The notes under the pieces: model-generated
What the model saw: only the letters and a program-made list of their open reading frames with translations
Database searches by the model: none
What the model was told of the DNA's origin: nothing
Shown here: piece after piece, positions 33,641 through 46,742 of the stretch
Numbering within the stretch: the first letter of the stretch is position 1
Layout: each line of letters opens with the position of its first letter
Translations under genes and position numbers: made by a program
Source: Tragulus kanchil
Taxonomy: Eukaryota > Chordata > Mammalia > Artiodactyla > Tragulidae
Reading direction: 5' to 3'
Length of the DNA stretch: 64,000 nucleotides
NCBI GenBank assembly: GCA_022376925.1
Contig: JAIOJX010000003.1
Coordinates: forward strand, 37,997,874-38,061,873

Positions 33641-35670
33641 AGATAAACAAAGAACCATATACCACATATAATGTTATTTGACTCATGAAACCAACCATTT
33701 GACTGCCTCTTTTGTGCCAACTTCAGGCTAAAAGCTGGAAATGAAGGCGGGTATTACTTGAATTTAAAAATGCTTCATCGTGCTTTGTTCATATTCCTTA
33801 AAAGTAGAGAATTGGCTGTAATTTTTCCATTTTACAGCTGTAGAAACAGAAAGAGGTCAAATATATTTCAGTTTGATGACTCAAAATACAATTTCAGTCT
33901 GGATGACCTGGATTTATTATTTTTTTTCTATTTGAGTTTGCCTGTTCATTCTATTTAAATCTCGACATGAACTGATCACAACTGCAAAAGTGAAATGCTA
34001 AAGGAAAAGACAGGAATACAAAATAGAAGAGCTTATTGTAAATTCCTGGAAATCATATGGTTTGACTTAATTATCCTATCTTTCCATCTAATATGAACTC
34101 TAGAGCCAAAACAATGGCTGTACATAAAATGAGGCTAGGCTGAGATGTATATGTAACAGGTGTTTCCTAGGCCACAGCCACTCTGTGTGTATAAAGCATA
34201 ATAGATAACATTAGTAATGGTCAAAACACTCTCTTTATTTGGCTCCATCTCCATCTGCATTATATCTTCTTTGGAAGTATATTTTCTCCCAAATAATATT
34301 CCCAGGATAAGGCGGTGGATTGGTGAACTAGAGATAACTGAGGCTTTATATGAACTCCTAACAAGTTCTTTTGGTTAATACATTATGCTGACCCCATTTC
34401 CTCTTGTTCTCTCAGCTTAGCTGGTGGTGAAATAAACAGTGATATAGACAGTGCCCACCTGGAAGGGTGGAGCCCTGGCCACTAGGGCTGTGCTAAGATG
34501 ACTACATATCTATGGAACCCATCGGGCCTATAACCTTCCATTTCCATTGGCCACAGGATAGAAATCATTAGTGTATTACCAAGGGACGGAGAACTAGAGA
34601 GCATCAGCTCCTTCAGGTGGCAAATAAGGAACACGAAATTCCAAGAAGGGAAACCATCCAACTAGTCCAAGGTCATTCTGGACCCAGAATCCAGGTTTCC
34701 TGACTTCCAATTAAGTGTTCTTTCTGCTCCGCCATTGAATTTCTTAGATAAACAAAGAACCATATACCACATATAATGTTATTTGACTCATGAAACCAAC
34801 CATTTGACTGCCTCTTTTGTGCCAACTTCAGGCTAAAAGCTGGAAATGAAGGCGGGTATTACTTGAATTTAAAAATGCTTCATCGTGCTTTGTTCATATT
34901 CCTTAAAAGTAGAGAATTGGCTGTAATTTTTCCATTTTACAGCTGTAGAAACAGAAAGAGGTCAAATATATTTCAGTTTGATGACTCAAAATACAATTTC
35001 AGTCTGGATGACCTGGATTTATTATTTTTTTTCTATTTGAGTTTGCCTGTTCATTCTATTTAAATCTCGACATGAACTGATCACAACTGCAAAAGTGAAA
35101 TGCTAAAGGAAAAGACAGGAATACAAAATAGAAGAGCTTATTGTAAATTCCTGGAAATCATATGGTTTGACTTAATTATCCTATCTTTCCATCTAATATG
35201 AACTCTAGAGCCAAAACAATGGCTGTACATAAAATGAGGCTAGGCTGAGATGTATATGTAACAGGTGTTTCCTAGGCCACAGCCACTCTGTGTGTATAAA
35301 GCATAATAGATAACATTAGTAATGGTCAAAATACTCTCTTTATTTGGCTCCATCTCCATCTGCATTATATCTTCTTTGGAAGTATATTTTCTCCCAAATA
35401 ATATTCCCAGGATAAGGCGGTGGATTGGTGAACTAGAGATAACTGAGGCTTTATATGAACTCCTAACAAGTTCTTTTGGTTAATACATTATGCTGACCCC
35501 ATTTCCTCTTGTTCTCTCAGCTTAGCTGGTGGTGAAATAAACAGTGATATAGACAGTGCCCACCTGGAAGGGTGGAGCCCTGGCCACTAGGGCTGTGCTA
35601 AGATGACTACATATCTATGGAACCCATCAGACCTATAACCTTCCATTTCCATGGTCCACAGGATAGAAAT
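33457..35670. repeat. Tandem duplication 12 (unit 1105 bp)
   Basis: Copies are 33457-34561 and 34562-35670. Differences concentrate in the last 40 bp before the join (CATCGGGCCTATAAC and CATTGGCCAC versus CATCAGACCTATAAC and CATGGTCCAC). An AAAT microhomology is at the join. Confidence 0.93.
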
Positions 35671-35674
35671 TAGC

Positions 35675-35800
35675 ATCTCTGTTTTCAAACTGGGTTCAGA
35701 GTGTTTAAGAAAGTTGGCCAAAATCACATAGCCAGTATACCAGGGGAGGATTGTACAACCTGCCTGTTACACTGAATGCTCTGTGTTTGCAAGGCAGTTG
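35675..35800 (+). mobile_element. MIR SINE fragment
   Basis: GTTTAAGAAAGTTGGCCAAA, TCACATAGCCAGTATACCAG and GGATTGTACAACCTGCCTGT match the MIR core and 3' order. Confidence 0.5.
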
Positions 35801-35907
35801 CACACTGACACTTCTCCAGAGTCAGTCTTCCTCTGACAAACTGGCTCCCCGGAGAAGGGCTGCTGGAGCTATAAAGTTTGAATAGCTGTGGATATGGGTA
35901 AGCCTAT

Positions 35908-35992
35908 GGGCTTCCCTGGTGGCTCAGATGGCAAAACATCTGCCTGCACAGGTCACAGAGTCAGACTGAGTGGCGAACACACACTAGGCACA
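35908..35992 (+). mobile_element. Bov-tA SINE with central deletion
   Basis: Perfect head GGGCTTCCCTGGTGGCTCAG to CATCTGCCTGCA joins directly to the tail CAGGTCACAGAGTCAGACTG. The B-box and most of the body are gone, so it is a deletion derivative of about 85 bp. Confidence 0.85.
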
Positions 35993-36271
35993 CATCAGAA
36001 AGCCTGGCCAGCTTAAGTACGAGATTTTTTTTTTAACTGTGTATAAAATAGCACTAGTGAATAGACTTCTTCTCTGCAGAAGAACAGCTAAGACAGAGAA
36101 AATCTCCTTAATGTACTAGTTTGGGGCAAAAGAGGTGACTCAGTCCCAGTTATAGGGATTAAGCAGGGTAATATTGCATGGTTTCAGTAGATGCTATTCA
36201 TTGTAAACAAAGGAAAAAAGAATTTGGAAAAGTTCTAACCACACAAGAGACTTTAGCTGGTTTGGGCATGA

Positions 36272-36480
36272 AAGTGAAAGTGTTAGTCAATCATGTCTGA
36301 CTTTTTGCAACCCTATGGATGGTAGCCCACCAGGCTCCTCTGTCCATGGAGTTCTCCAGGCAAGAATACTGGAGTGAGTAGTGATTACCTTCTCCGGGGG
36401 ACCATCCTGAGCCAGGGATCAAACCCAGGTCTCCTGCATTTCAGGCAGATTCTTTACCAACTGAGTCACCAGGGAAGTCC
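36272..36480 (-). mobile_element. Bov-tA SINE
   Basis: Reverse element from AGTCAATCATGTCTGACTTT through GTCCATGGAGTTCTCCAGGC to the head end GAGTCACCAGGGAAGTCC. Complete. Confidence 0.9.
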
Positions 36481-37116
36481 AGTTTGGGCATAGTGCATAA
36501 TCAAATACAGTACAGGAGAAGAAAGACACTTCTTCCTCCACCCTCCAAAGTCCTCCAGCTTAAGCAAGTGAAAAAGCCCCAGCAGACGCCCTGTCCATAG
36601 CCCCAGATCTAGCTCCTCAGCCAAGAGACCCAGCAACCTGGCAAGCCATTCCTGGCCTGTCTCCAAGGATAAGATGCTCTTTTCTGGGCTCAATGGTTAT
36701 GATCCCAGCACTGTGTCAATAAGAGGGGGAAGGGGCTAGAAGTATGTTCTTACATCCACCATTCAACACTGGTGAGTATGTTAAATCCTGGTGTCTGATG
36801 CATGAAGTTTTGAACATTCACTTCAGGAACTGAGAATTATTCTCTAAGACACCACCCTGCCAGATACACACGGGTACACAGTATTCACCCATATCCCAGA
36901 TCAAGTCAGCAACTAGTCAAAATGTATACTTTTTTTGCAACCTGGCAGATACTCGGCATCTCATCTCTTTATTCTGAACCAAGACAATCTTAAAAATAAA
37001 TTCATAGGTTATAAATTTCACCTTACAGATTACATCTTCCAAGCACGACTTCAGATCCTCATTAGAAAGTTGATGACACCTACCATGAACATGCTGCTAG
37101 TCCACTCTGGGCAGTA
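36481..37116. other. Unassigned stretch
   Basis: No gene or named repeat. The minus-strand frame 36466-36693 starts in this stretch and ends in the SINE. Confidence 0.4.
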
Positions 37117-37424
37117 ATTCTTTTCTTTTTTTTGGGGGGGGGCGGTGGGGGTCGGGTTGGGGAGGGAGGAGAGTGGGCAGGACACTTCTATTGGTCTTTC
37201 ATTTCTCTATTTTTATCTATCTTTGTTCTTTTGCTCCTGTGGGCCTCCCATCGCGGTGGCTCTGTTGTCGCCAGAGCTCGTTGTCCAGAGCTCCGGCTCG
37301 GTGATTAGACACATCAGTCCAGCCACTCCATGGCACATGGGATCTTCCCAGGCCAGGGATCGAACCGGTGCCCCTTGCACTGCAAGGCGGCGTCCTTATC
37401 CACTGGACCACCAGGGGAAGCCCT
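37117..37424 (-). mobile_element. CHR-type tRNA-Glu SINE with G-rich tail
   Basis: Reverse element with T-run, G-rich segment at about 37133-37180 (GTGGGGGTCGGGTTGGGGAG inside it), TCTTTTGCTCCTGTGGGCC and head end CACCAGGGGAAGCCC. A short deletion removes part of the GCATGCGCTCCAGAG region. Confidence 0.84.
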
Positions 37425-38117
37425 GGGCAGTAATTCTAATCTGTCACCATCACCCCTGTATCCCAACATATTCCTTTCCCAAGTGTGGCAGGAATTTCAT
37501 TCTATCCCAATCAGCACTTGGCTAGGCTTTTGGTCACTAGCAACAGAAGCAAAGGTGGTATCTGCTGACACCGTGACATCAGGTTTCTCTAAGCATGGGT
37601 ATTGAGTTTCTATAGATAGTAAGAAGAAAGAGTTTGAGCGAAGGGTACAAAGGGGATGGAGTTACTGGCTCTGGCTAAAAGGAAGAATGTCAGTGATTGG
37701 AATAGGAAGGCTAGGTGGGTGGAACCATGAACCCAGTGACTAGCTGATGCTGATGAGAAGGTTGGGACTCAGGATAGAGCTGGCAAGACCCCAATGGGTC
37801 CATGCATTAAGCTGCCTGGCAGAAGACCAAAAAAATGCAGACAAAGAATTCTAGCTCTCTCTGAAGGACCACTATTTCCTCTACAAGCTTCCAGTGTTAT
37901 TTCAATTCATCTCATTAATGAGTGCAGATCACATTCAACTATCTCAATGAAAATAGTATTTTGACAATAAGGTTTACAGCTACAAACAGACTCAAGAAAA
38001 TCTGGTTCTCTTGAGTAATGGAAAAGGCAGTGGTCTCAGCCATTCATTGTACAGATCAAAAGAAAGCTTTCAGAGACATCGTACTATGTCACCCTTTTTT
38101 TAGTGTAGTTGAACTAA
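37425..38117. other. Unassigned stretch
   Basis: No gene or repeat recognised. Confidence 0.4.
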
Positions 38118-38226
38118 ATGGCAACCCACTCCAGAATTCTTGTCTTGAAAATTCCATAGACAGGAGAGCCTGGTGGGCTGCACTCTGTGGGGTCACAAAG
38201 AGTTGGACGTGACTGAACACACACAT
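38118..38226 (+). mobile_element. Bov-tA SINE, 5'-truncated
   Basis: Starts inside the body (AAATGGCAACCCACTCCAGA) and runs to GTTGGACGTGACTGAACACA. The tRNA-like head is absent. Confidence 0.83.
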
Positions 38227-38969
38227 GTTTCTTTGACATGTGGATTACTTAGCTGAAAGACACAGGAAGGAATTTTGACCTCCCCCCTAACTGCCTAGAA
38301 GAATGTAGATCAAGGACTTGTTCCAGGGAAGGGGGCTGTCCCCATAGATGACTATAGCATGAACTAAGGGTATAGACAGAAAAGAACCTAGCAAAGTCTG
38401 CTTGTTGAAATTCCTCTCTATGTCCCATTGTTCCTGCATAGTTCAGCAAACATTTGATTATCAAACATTTCCTTTTTCATCTTCATGTGAATTGCCTTCC
38501 TCCCCTTTGGCATCCTGAACCACTATCCCCAGCATCTTCTTGATTGCTGAAGATAGTATTAAAGGTGAGGGTTCTGGCCATTTCAGTGAGTTATTCACTT
38601 TTCTGGGTCTCTCCCATGTATACATGTTATTAAACTTTTGTTGGATTTTTTTCCTGTTTCCTAAGTCAATTTAATTCTCAGACCAGCCAGAAGAACCTAG
38701 AAAGGTGGAGAAAAATGTCTCCCTCCCTGACTTACCACATGCAGAGACTCAATTAGAAAAGGAAAACCTTTCAGCATCTCATTTTCAAGGTCCTTGAAAA
38801 GAAAATGTTTCAAAGAAAGAGGTATTTTTTTCACAAATGACAGTTTCAGTCCCTGAATCCTACTAGAACCTAAGCCCCAGCTGCATTCATTTTACTTCAT
38901 TTTACCTCAAAGTAGAGATAAATAAGGATGAAATACTGTGCATATGTTGCATCGTGTTTCCAAGGAGCC
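38227..38969. other. Unassigned stretch
   Basis: No gene supported. The minus frame 38249-38464 has no domain. Confidence 0.4.
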
Positions 38970-39095
38970 CAATAGGCTTTCAACACACGATCTCATTAAT
39001 CTTCCCAGCAGTCTGAGAGAGGGAAGTGACAAATGTAATGTCCCCTTGCTTGCAAATGAGAGAACCAAGGGAAAGACAATGGGAATGGAATGGCC
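38970..39095 (+). mobile_element. MIR SINE fragment
   Basis: CGATCTCATTAATCTTCCCA followed by GCAAATGAGAGAACCAAGGG matches the MIR order (regional fall of 'TCATTTAATCCTCACA' then 'GATGAGGAAACTGAGG'). Confidence 0.45.
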
Positions 39096-40034
39096 AAGAA
39101 AACTGTAGTGTGAGTGACAGTGCAGAAAAAAGAAACCGGGTCTTGGAAATGGTGATTATTTCAATGGCATAAATTATAAATAGTAAGATAAAAACCCAAC
39201 TATTGATTGCTTAGCGTGTATTTAATCCTAAGTAGGGAAACACCTGGGCTCTCAAGTATTCACAATAGACCACTCATTCGTCCAGGGGCATGGATGATGC
39301 TGGCAAGTGACCTATTGGGTTCTTCTTTGGTGCCCAGAATTGTATGTCACTTCTCACACTGTGATCAATTGTCTGATGTCTAGTGATGAGCTATAAATTT
39401 TCAACTCTAACTTTAGGGTTGTTTTTTTCTCATTTTTCTCTTCTCTCATAACTCCAAGTCAAATCATATATTTATTTTCATCCCATTCCAAAGTCTGCCT
39501 ACATAAGAAATGATTAAATTCCTGTCATTTTTCTTTAAAAAAAAGGAAAATGGTCTCAAGGACTACATTCTTTCAATATAGGTATTTGTGAAACTGAATT
39601 AAAAACAGTATATAATCCTCTAAAGCTATTTTTCATTGAATGAGGGTAGCTGTTTTTATAATCCACTTGGAATCATGTTTATGGGTGAGAATATTGGTAT
39701 AACTTTGTTGGTAGGAAAGTGGGAGTCAGAATTTTTATAAATTATCAGTTGGTCAGAAATGTTAAGGTACTTTTTTAAACAGAAGACAGTAGATGAGAAA
39801 ATTACTTTGGTATCAAAATCAAATCCCTGAAAGAAAAGTAGGCTTGGGGGGAATATTTAGGGGTAGACATAACAAGCAGCTGCTTACTTAGGGTGGATTG
39901 AAACATGCTTAGAAGAAATCCTTTGTATGCAATCTGCCTTCTATGTCTGTTCATTTACCAATGATTAAGAGACCCAGACCAAGAAAAAGAAATCCTTACT
40001 TTACACAATTAGCAAAAGGCATAAATGTCAACCA
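39096..40034. other. AT-rich stretch, nothing recognised
   Basis: No gene, RNA or named repeat. One 102-codon frame (39943-40251) runs into the SINE and lacks a domain. Confidence 0.4.
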
Positions 40035-40224
40035 TCCTAAAAGACTGCCTTACATTCATCCTAAATTTCCAATAGTCCAAATACTGTCTCTTCTTCTGTC
40101 TCCCAAACCAGAGCCTTCTCTTGATATGTATGTTACTGACCCAGCCTATAACTCAGCCAATAACTCCTTACCTTTCACCTTATACATCCAGTTAACTTAC
40201 AGGTCTAAGTTAAAATCCTTCCTG

Positions 40225-40568
40225 GGCTTCCCCTGGTGGTCCAGTGGGTAAGGACACCACCTTGCAGTGCAAGGGGTGCTGGTTCGATCCCTGACCTGGG
40301 AAGATCCCACGTGCCGCGGAGCGGCTGGACCCATGTGTCCAATTACCGAGCCGGAGCTCTGGAGAGCATGCGCCCAGAGCCTGCACTCTGCAATGACAGA
40401 TGCCACCGCGATGGGAGGCCCACAGGAGCCAAAGAACAAAGACAGATGAAAACGGAGAAATGAAAGACCAATAGAAGTGGTCCGCCCACTCCCCTCCCTC
40501 CCCAACCTGACCCCGCCCAAAAATAAAATAAATAAATCTTTAAAAAGAAAATAAAAATTAAAAAAAAA
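40225..40568 (+). mobile_element. CHR-type tRNA-Glu SINE, full length, young
   Basis: Forward element with GGGCTTCCCCTGGTGGTCCA, B-box GGTTCGATCCC, GGGAAGATCCCACGTGCCGC, GCATGCGCCCAGAGCCTGCA, CCACCGCGATGGGAGGCCCA, then a C-rich stretch (40483-40520) and an (AAATA)n/A tail. Well-preserved CpGs argue for recent insertion. Confidence 0.88.
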
Positions 40569-41197
40569 TAAAATCCTTCCTTGCATTTTCCCTGATGTCG
40601 CATTTGACTACGTATTCTTTGCTTCTTTTTCAACTGTTTCAAAGACCTCCAAATCCATGTTTTATTTTCAATGGCTTGTTTTCAGTTTAATATGTGTATA
40701 TTTCGATGAATACCTTGATCAGAAACTTTTTTCTGCTTTCCAGCACTGACTGAATGAAAGGAAGAGTGTGAGTTACTTGGGAACTTTCCAAGGATATCTC
40801 CAGCCTGCCATCCCCATATTGACATACACACCGTTGATGTACATGAGTGAGCAATTACATCTCTGTAAGTGTAAACATGTGTGTTTGTGTGTAGGCAGGT
40901 AGGGTGGGGTGAACAAAAGAATCAATAAACTGTGTGGGTCAGATAGCTCCAGGAAAAGCAGTTATAGTGGGAACTGCTATGAGCTGGTGGTGGTTATTAC
41001 TATATTACCTGGGCATGGACCGTAGAGACTAGCAAACTATTCAAAGAACAGCTTAAATACAAGCTTCCAAAGGAGAAGCCTTGTTTTTCTTAGTTATTGG
41101 ATAGTGGTAATGTGATCCAAAAATGCTCTGGGGAGCAAAAAGTCCCTTCCTGCTGCCTTTGAACATAGACAAATAAGAGAAGGAGCAGCCTACCTTT
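40569..41197. other. Unassigned sequence (recurs at 41732-42356)
   Basis: No gene or named repeat. Confidence 0.35.
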
Positions 41198-41387
41198 TCC
41201 TAAAAGACTGCCTTACATTCATCCTAAATTTCCAATAGTCCAAATACTGTCTCTTCTTCTGTCTCCCAAACCAGAGCCTTCTCTTGATATGTATGTTACT
41301 GACCCAGCCTATAACTCAGCCAATAACTCCTTACCTTTCACCTTATACATCCAGTTAACTTACAGGTCTAAGTTAAAATCCTTCCTG

Positions 41388-41731
41388 GGCTTCCCCTGGT
41401 GGTCCAGTGGGTAAGGACACCACCTTGCAGTGCAAGGGGTGCTGGTTCGATCCCTGACCTGGGAAGATCCCACGTGCCGCGGAGCGGCTGGACCCATGTG
41501 TCCAATTACCGAGCCGGAGCTCTGGAGAGCATGCGCCCAGAGCCTGCACTCTGCAATGACAGATGCCACCGCGATGGGAGGCCCACAGGAGCCAAAGAAC
41601 AAAGACAGATGAAAACGGAGAAATGAAAGACCAATAGAAGTGGTCCGCCCACTCCCCTCCCTCCCCAACCTGACCCCGCCCAAAAATAAAATAAATAAAT
41701 CTTTAAAAAGAAAATAAAAATTAAAAAAAAA
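41388..41731 (+). mobile_element. CHR-type SINE (copy of 40225)
   Basis: Second copy through duplication 13, no differences seen. Confidence 0.88.
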
Positions 41732-42604
41732 TAAAATCCTTCCTTGCATTTTCCCTGATGTCGCATTTGACTACGTATTCTTTGCTTCTTTTTCAACTGT
41801 TTCAAAGACCTCCAAATCCATGTTTTATTTTCAATGGCTTGTTTTCAGTTTAATATGTGTATATTTCGATGAATACCTTGATCAGAAACTTTTTTCTGCT
41901 TTCCAGCACTGACTGAATGAAAGGAAGAGTGTGAGTTACTTGGGAACTTTCCAAGGATATCTCCAGCCTGCCATCCCCATATTGACATACACACCGTTGA
42001 TGTACATGAGTGAGCAATTACATCTCTGTAAGTGTAAACATGTGTGTTTGTGTGTAGGCAGGTAGGGTGGGGTGAACAAAAGAATCAATAAACTGTGTGG
42101 GTCAGATAGCTCCAGGAAAAGCAGTTATAGTGGGAACTGCTATGAGCTGGTGGTGGTTATTACTATATTACCTGGGCATGGACCGTAGAGACTAGCAAAC
42201 TATTCAAAGAACAGCTTAAATACAAGCTTCCAAAGGAGAAGCCTTGTTTTTCTTAGTTATTGGATAGTGGTAATGTGATCCAAAAATGCTCTGGGGAGCA
42301 AAAAGTCCCTTCCTGCTGCCTTTGAACATAGACAAATAAGAGAAGGAGCAGCCTACTTCAGCTTCTTCTAAGGATGGAGTTTCTACAGCTTCCCTCTATG
42401 AAAAACAATTTCTGATGAAACGTTCATGTTATTGTCTAAGAAATAATCACTATCTCACAAGTGTCAGGTGTCCTGCACCTAGGGCTTCAGAAAGCTTCCA
42501 CCAGGTAGAGAATGCACATTGTTTCACTGCATAAGACTTGTAAACCAATGTTTCCAGATGTAAAGAACATGGGGGAACATAGTTCCTTGAAAAACGTGAG
42601 CTTT

Positions 42605-43010
42605 ATTGATAACACATTGTTATGAGTTGAATTGTGTTCCCTGAAGAAAAGATATGTTGGAATCCTAACCCTCAGCAACCCAGAAGGTGATCTAATATAA
42701 TGAGAGAGGGTCATTGCAAAAATAATCACATTAAAATGAGGTCATTGGGGCAGGCCCTAGTCTAATATGACAGGTGTCCTTATCAAGAGGGGAAATTTGA
42801 CTGCAGAGACAAACATGCATCAAGGGATGATGATATGAAGAGATAGAAACACAAAAAAGAACATCATGTAGAGATAAAAGAGTGAGGCATCTTTGGGCCA
42901 AAAATTGCCAGCGACCTGCCAGAAGCCAGAAGAAAGGAGTGGAAAAGATTCTTTCTTACAATCCTCAGAAAGAAACAAACCTGGTGGCTTTGAACTTTGT
43001 TTTTGTTAGT
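42605..43010 (-). mobile_element. MaLR-type LTR, MLT1-like, old
   Basis: Reads as the complement of a mammalian MaLR LTR: TTATGAGTTGAATTGTGTTC, ACATTAAAATGAGGTCATTG, GGGCAGGCCCTAGTCTAATA, GACAGGTGTCCTTATCAAGA and GGGGAAATTTGACTGCAGAG. Non-coding and very diverged. Second copy at 43733-44137 through duplication 14. The subfamily is uncertain. Confidence 0.55.
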
Positions 43011-43732
43011 CTTAATACACATTCTTGGGGAAATAATACACACATTGACCTATGACTTAAATTACTAGTTTCTAGTATATAAGAAAAAAGAAAATAGACT
43101 TGGAGTAAATTTTCCAAATATCACGATTCTTATTTCAACAGAAGCAATCAGTGTTATAGTCCCTCAGAGAAAATACCTTTACATTAAAGCAAATACCTTT
43201 GTTTCCATAGGTAATATTCATAGCAAGACTTCCCACCAAATCTCTATCCAGCTGGTATCTTAGCTATAAACTATAGCACATTAACTCCTTAATTAGTTTC
43301 TTAGCCTTTATGAATGAGTAATTCTTCTTGCAACAGTTCCCAGTGCAGCAAGGCTATCAGGATACAATACAAACAGTGACTCCCATCTCACTCTTATTTC
43401 TGAATTTTCTGTGGCGATGAAGGACTAACCCAAGAAAAGCCTGCGTCATTTAATCGAAAACAAATAAGAGAAGGAGCAGCCTACTTCAGCTTCTTCTAAG
43501 GATGGAGTTTCTACAGCTTCCCTCTATGAAAAACAATTTCTGATGAAACGTTCATGTTATTGTCTAAGAAATAATCACTATCTCACAAGTGTCAGGTGTC
43601 CTGCACCTAGGGCTTCAGAAAGCTTCCACCAGGTAGAGAATGCACATTGTTTCACTGCATAAGACTTGTAAACCAATGTTTCCAGATGTAAAGAACATGG
43701 GGGAACATAGTTCCTTGAAAAACGTGAGCTTT

Positions 43733-44137
43733 ATTGATAACACATTGTTATGAGTTGAATTGTGTTCCCTGAAGAAAAGATATGTTGGAATCCTAACCCT
43801 CAGCAACCCAGAAGGTGATCTAATATAATGAGAGAGGTCATTGCAAAAATAATCACATTAAAATGAGGTCATTGGGGCAGGCCCTAGTCTAATATGACAG
43901 GTGTCCTTATCAAGAGGGGAAATTTGACTGCAGAGACAAACATGCATCAAGGGATGATGATATGAAGAGATAGAAACACAAAAAAGAACATCATGTAGAG
44001 ATAAAAGAGTGAGGCATCTTTGGGCCAAAAATTGCCAGCGACCTGCCAGAAGCCAGAAGAAAGGAGTGGAAAAGATTCTTTCTTACAATCCTCAGAAAGA
44101 AACAAACCTGGTGGCTTTGAACTTTGTTTTTGTTAGT
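43733..44137 (-). mobile_element. MaLR-type LTR (copy of 42605)
   Basis: Duplicate with a single-base deletion. Confidence 0.55.
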
Positions 44138-44385
44138 CTTAATACACATTCTTGGGGAAATAATACACACATTGACCTATGACTTAAATTACTAGTTTCT
44201 AGTATATAAGAAAAAAGAAAATAGACTTGGAGTAAATTTTCCAAATATCACGATTCTTATTTCAACAGAAGCAATCAGTGTTATAGTCCCTCAGAGAAAA
44301 TACCTTTACATTAAAGCAAATACCTTTGTTTCCATAGGTAATATTCATAGCAAGACTTCCCACCAAATCTCTATCCAGCTGGTAT

Positions 44386-46742
44386 CTTAGCTATAAACTA
44401 TAGCACATTAACTCCTTAATTAGTTTCTTAGCCTTTATGAATGAGTAATTCTTCTTGCAACAGTTCCCAGTGCAGCAAGGCTATCAGGATACAATACAAA
44501 CAGTGACTCCCATCTCACTCTTATTTCTGAATTTTCTGTGGCGATGAAGGACTAACCCAAGAAAAGCCTGCGTCATTTTAATCTGTGACACCTCCTTTTT
44601 CAATGTTAGTCATTCTGTTAAACCCAAATGGAAAGTCATTAGTTGTAACTTCTGTCAAAACTAGAAGCACTTTCACCAAGTGGAAATTCCCAATGGAATT
44701 TCTACTAGAAGAAACGCTTTCATTTGTGGCCTACAAGTGCACTCTATTCTGAACAAATGTGCAATTTCCACTGTATAAGGGTTTAGCCAATTTTTTTTTT
44801 CCCACTGAATAATAAATATATTACCAAAATTCTTGCCTGAATGTTTCAGATTCAAAGACGAGAAACTTAATTATTCGTTCTGAGTGGCTTCCTTTTGACT
44901 ATATCGCACTATTGTTTCCCACAGGACTAGGAGGAAGAAATTTAGTTCAGCCTTAATTCAATCACAAAAGCAATTCTGCTGAGCCAACCAGAGCCAATTA
45001 CTGTCCTGTGGGCAGTGTGTGGGACAGTTGAGTGAAACCAAAGGCATTTGACATTGTTAGGAAGAATTTTATTCAGTCTCTTGCCAAACACTAAGAGTAG
45101 CTGCTTGCCAGGGAGAGGTTTTTGCCCCTCAATTTGTGATTCTCAGACACTCTTTTCCAAGAAACCCTTCTTTCACTGACAGTACATATGAGCCCATATT
45201 TTGTTTACATTTCATGTGGATGTTGTCTCATTCTATGTCTCTACCTTTCATGCATATTTGATCATTCTTTCCATCTCTTTTAAAAAATCTTCTGTTTCTT
45301 CCAGTCAAACACTGATAAAATTCCTTTACTTCATATCATTTTCTAGACATGTTTTCTTGTCTGTAAGAAAAGGGAAGTTCTCCAGAGGAAGAACATGAAT
45401 GACAAAATACTGGAAAGGCAGCAGTCTAAATATATTATTAGATTCAATCTATCATGTAAGCCAAAGGAATAATAGTTCATTTGCAAGATGACTTACTATA
45501 TTTACATAATTTTCAAATATCAAAGTTTCTGTTCTTGATCCAATAAAAACGAATGAAATCAAATCTCTACATTACTTAGCTATAAACTAGAATTAACTCC
45601 TTAATTAGTTTCTTAGCCTTTATGAATGAGTAATTCTTCTTGCAACAGTTCCCAGTGCAGCAAGGCTATCAGGATACAATACAAACAGTGACTCCCATCT
45701 CACTCTTATTTCTGAATTTTCTGTGGCGATGAAGGACTAACCCAAGAAAAGCCTGCGTCATTTTAATCTGTGACACCTCCTTTTTCAATGTTAGTCATTC
45801 TGTTAAACCCAAATGGAAAGTCATTAGTTGTAACTTCTGTCAAAACTAGAAGCACTTTCACCAAGTGGAAATTCCCAATGGAATTTCTACTAGAAGAAAC
45901 GCTTTCATTTGTGGCCTACAAGTGCACTCTATTCTGAACAAATGTGCAATTTCCACTGTATAAGGGTTTAGCCAATTTTTTTTCCCTCTGAATAATAAAT
46001 ATATTACCAAAATTCTTGCCTGAATGTTTCAGATTCAAAGACGAGAAACTTAATTATTCGTTCTGAGTGGCTTCCTTTTGACTATATCGCACTATTGTTT
46101 CCCACAGGACTAGGAGGAAGAAATTTAGTTCAGCCTTAATTCAATCACAAAAGCAATTCTGCTGAGCCAACCAGAGCCAATTACTGTCCTGTGGGCAGTG
46201 TGTGGGACAGTTGAGTGAAACCAAAGGCATTTGACATTGTTAGGAAGAATTTTATTCAGTCTCTTGCCAAACACTAAGAGTAGCTGCTTGCCAGGGAGAG
46301 GTTTTTGCCCCTCAATTTGTGATTCTCAGACACTCTTTTCCAAGAAACCCTTCTTTCACTGACAGTACATATGAGCCCATATTTTGTTTACATTTCATGT
46401 GGATGTTGTCTCATTCTATGTCTCTACCTTTCATGCATATTTGATCATTCTTTCCATCTCTTTTAAAAAATCTTCTGTTTCTTCCAGTCAAACACTGATA
46501 AAATTCCTTTACTTCATATCATTTTCTAGACATGTTTTCTTGTCTGTAAGAAAAGGGAAGTTCTCCAGAGGAAGAACATGAATGACAAAATACTGGAAAG
46601 GCAGCAGTCTAAATATATTATTAGATTCAATCTATCATGTAAGCCAAAGGAATAATAGTTCATTTGCAAGATGACTTACTATATTTACATAATTTTCAAA
46701 TATCAAAGTTTCTGTTCTTGATCCAATAAAAACGAATGAAAT
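44386..46742. repeat. Tandem duplication 15 (offset 1189 falling to 1183 bp)
   Basis: Copies are 44386-45559 (plus about 15 filler bases to 45574) and 45575-46742. It chains with duplication 14: the segment 43258-43459 recurs at 44386-44583 and 45575-45770. Copy 2 start is ragged (AACTAGAATTAACTCC versus AACTATAGCACATTAACTCC). Confidence 0.93.
44584..45559. other. Unassigned sequence (recurs at 45770-46742)
   Basis: No gene. The segment from about 45306 is the left arm of the inverted repeat described at 46489. Confidence 0.4.

Larger units (their letters stand above)
40035..42356. repeat. Tandem duplication 13 (unit 1163 bp)
   Basis: Copies are 40035-41197 and 41198-42356, virtually identical including a G/C-rich SINE tail. 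A few filler bases (CTTT) precede the restart. Confidence 0.94.
42332..44583. repeat. Tandem duplication 14 (unit about 1128 bp)
   Basis: Copies are 42332-43459 and 43460-44583. It chains with duplication 13 through the short segment at 41169-41197/42332-42356. One G is lost in copy 2 (GAGAGAGGGTC versus GAGAGAGGTC). Confidence 0.93.

Noticed and set aside
42605..43010. Protein-coding retroviral remnant
   Set aside because: Only LTR-like non-coding sequence is seen. No gag, pol or env similarity lies on either side.
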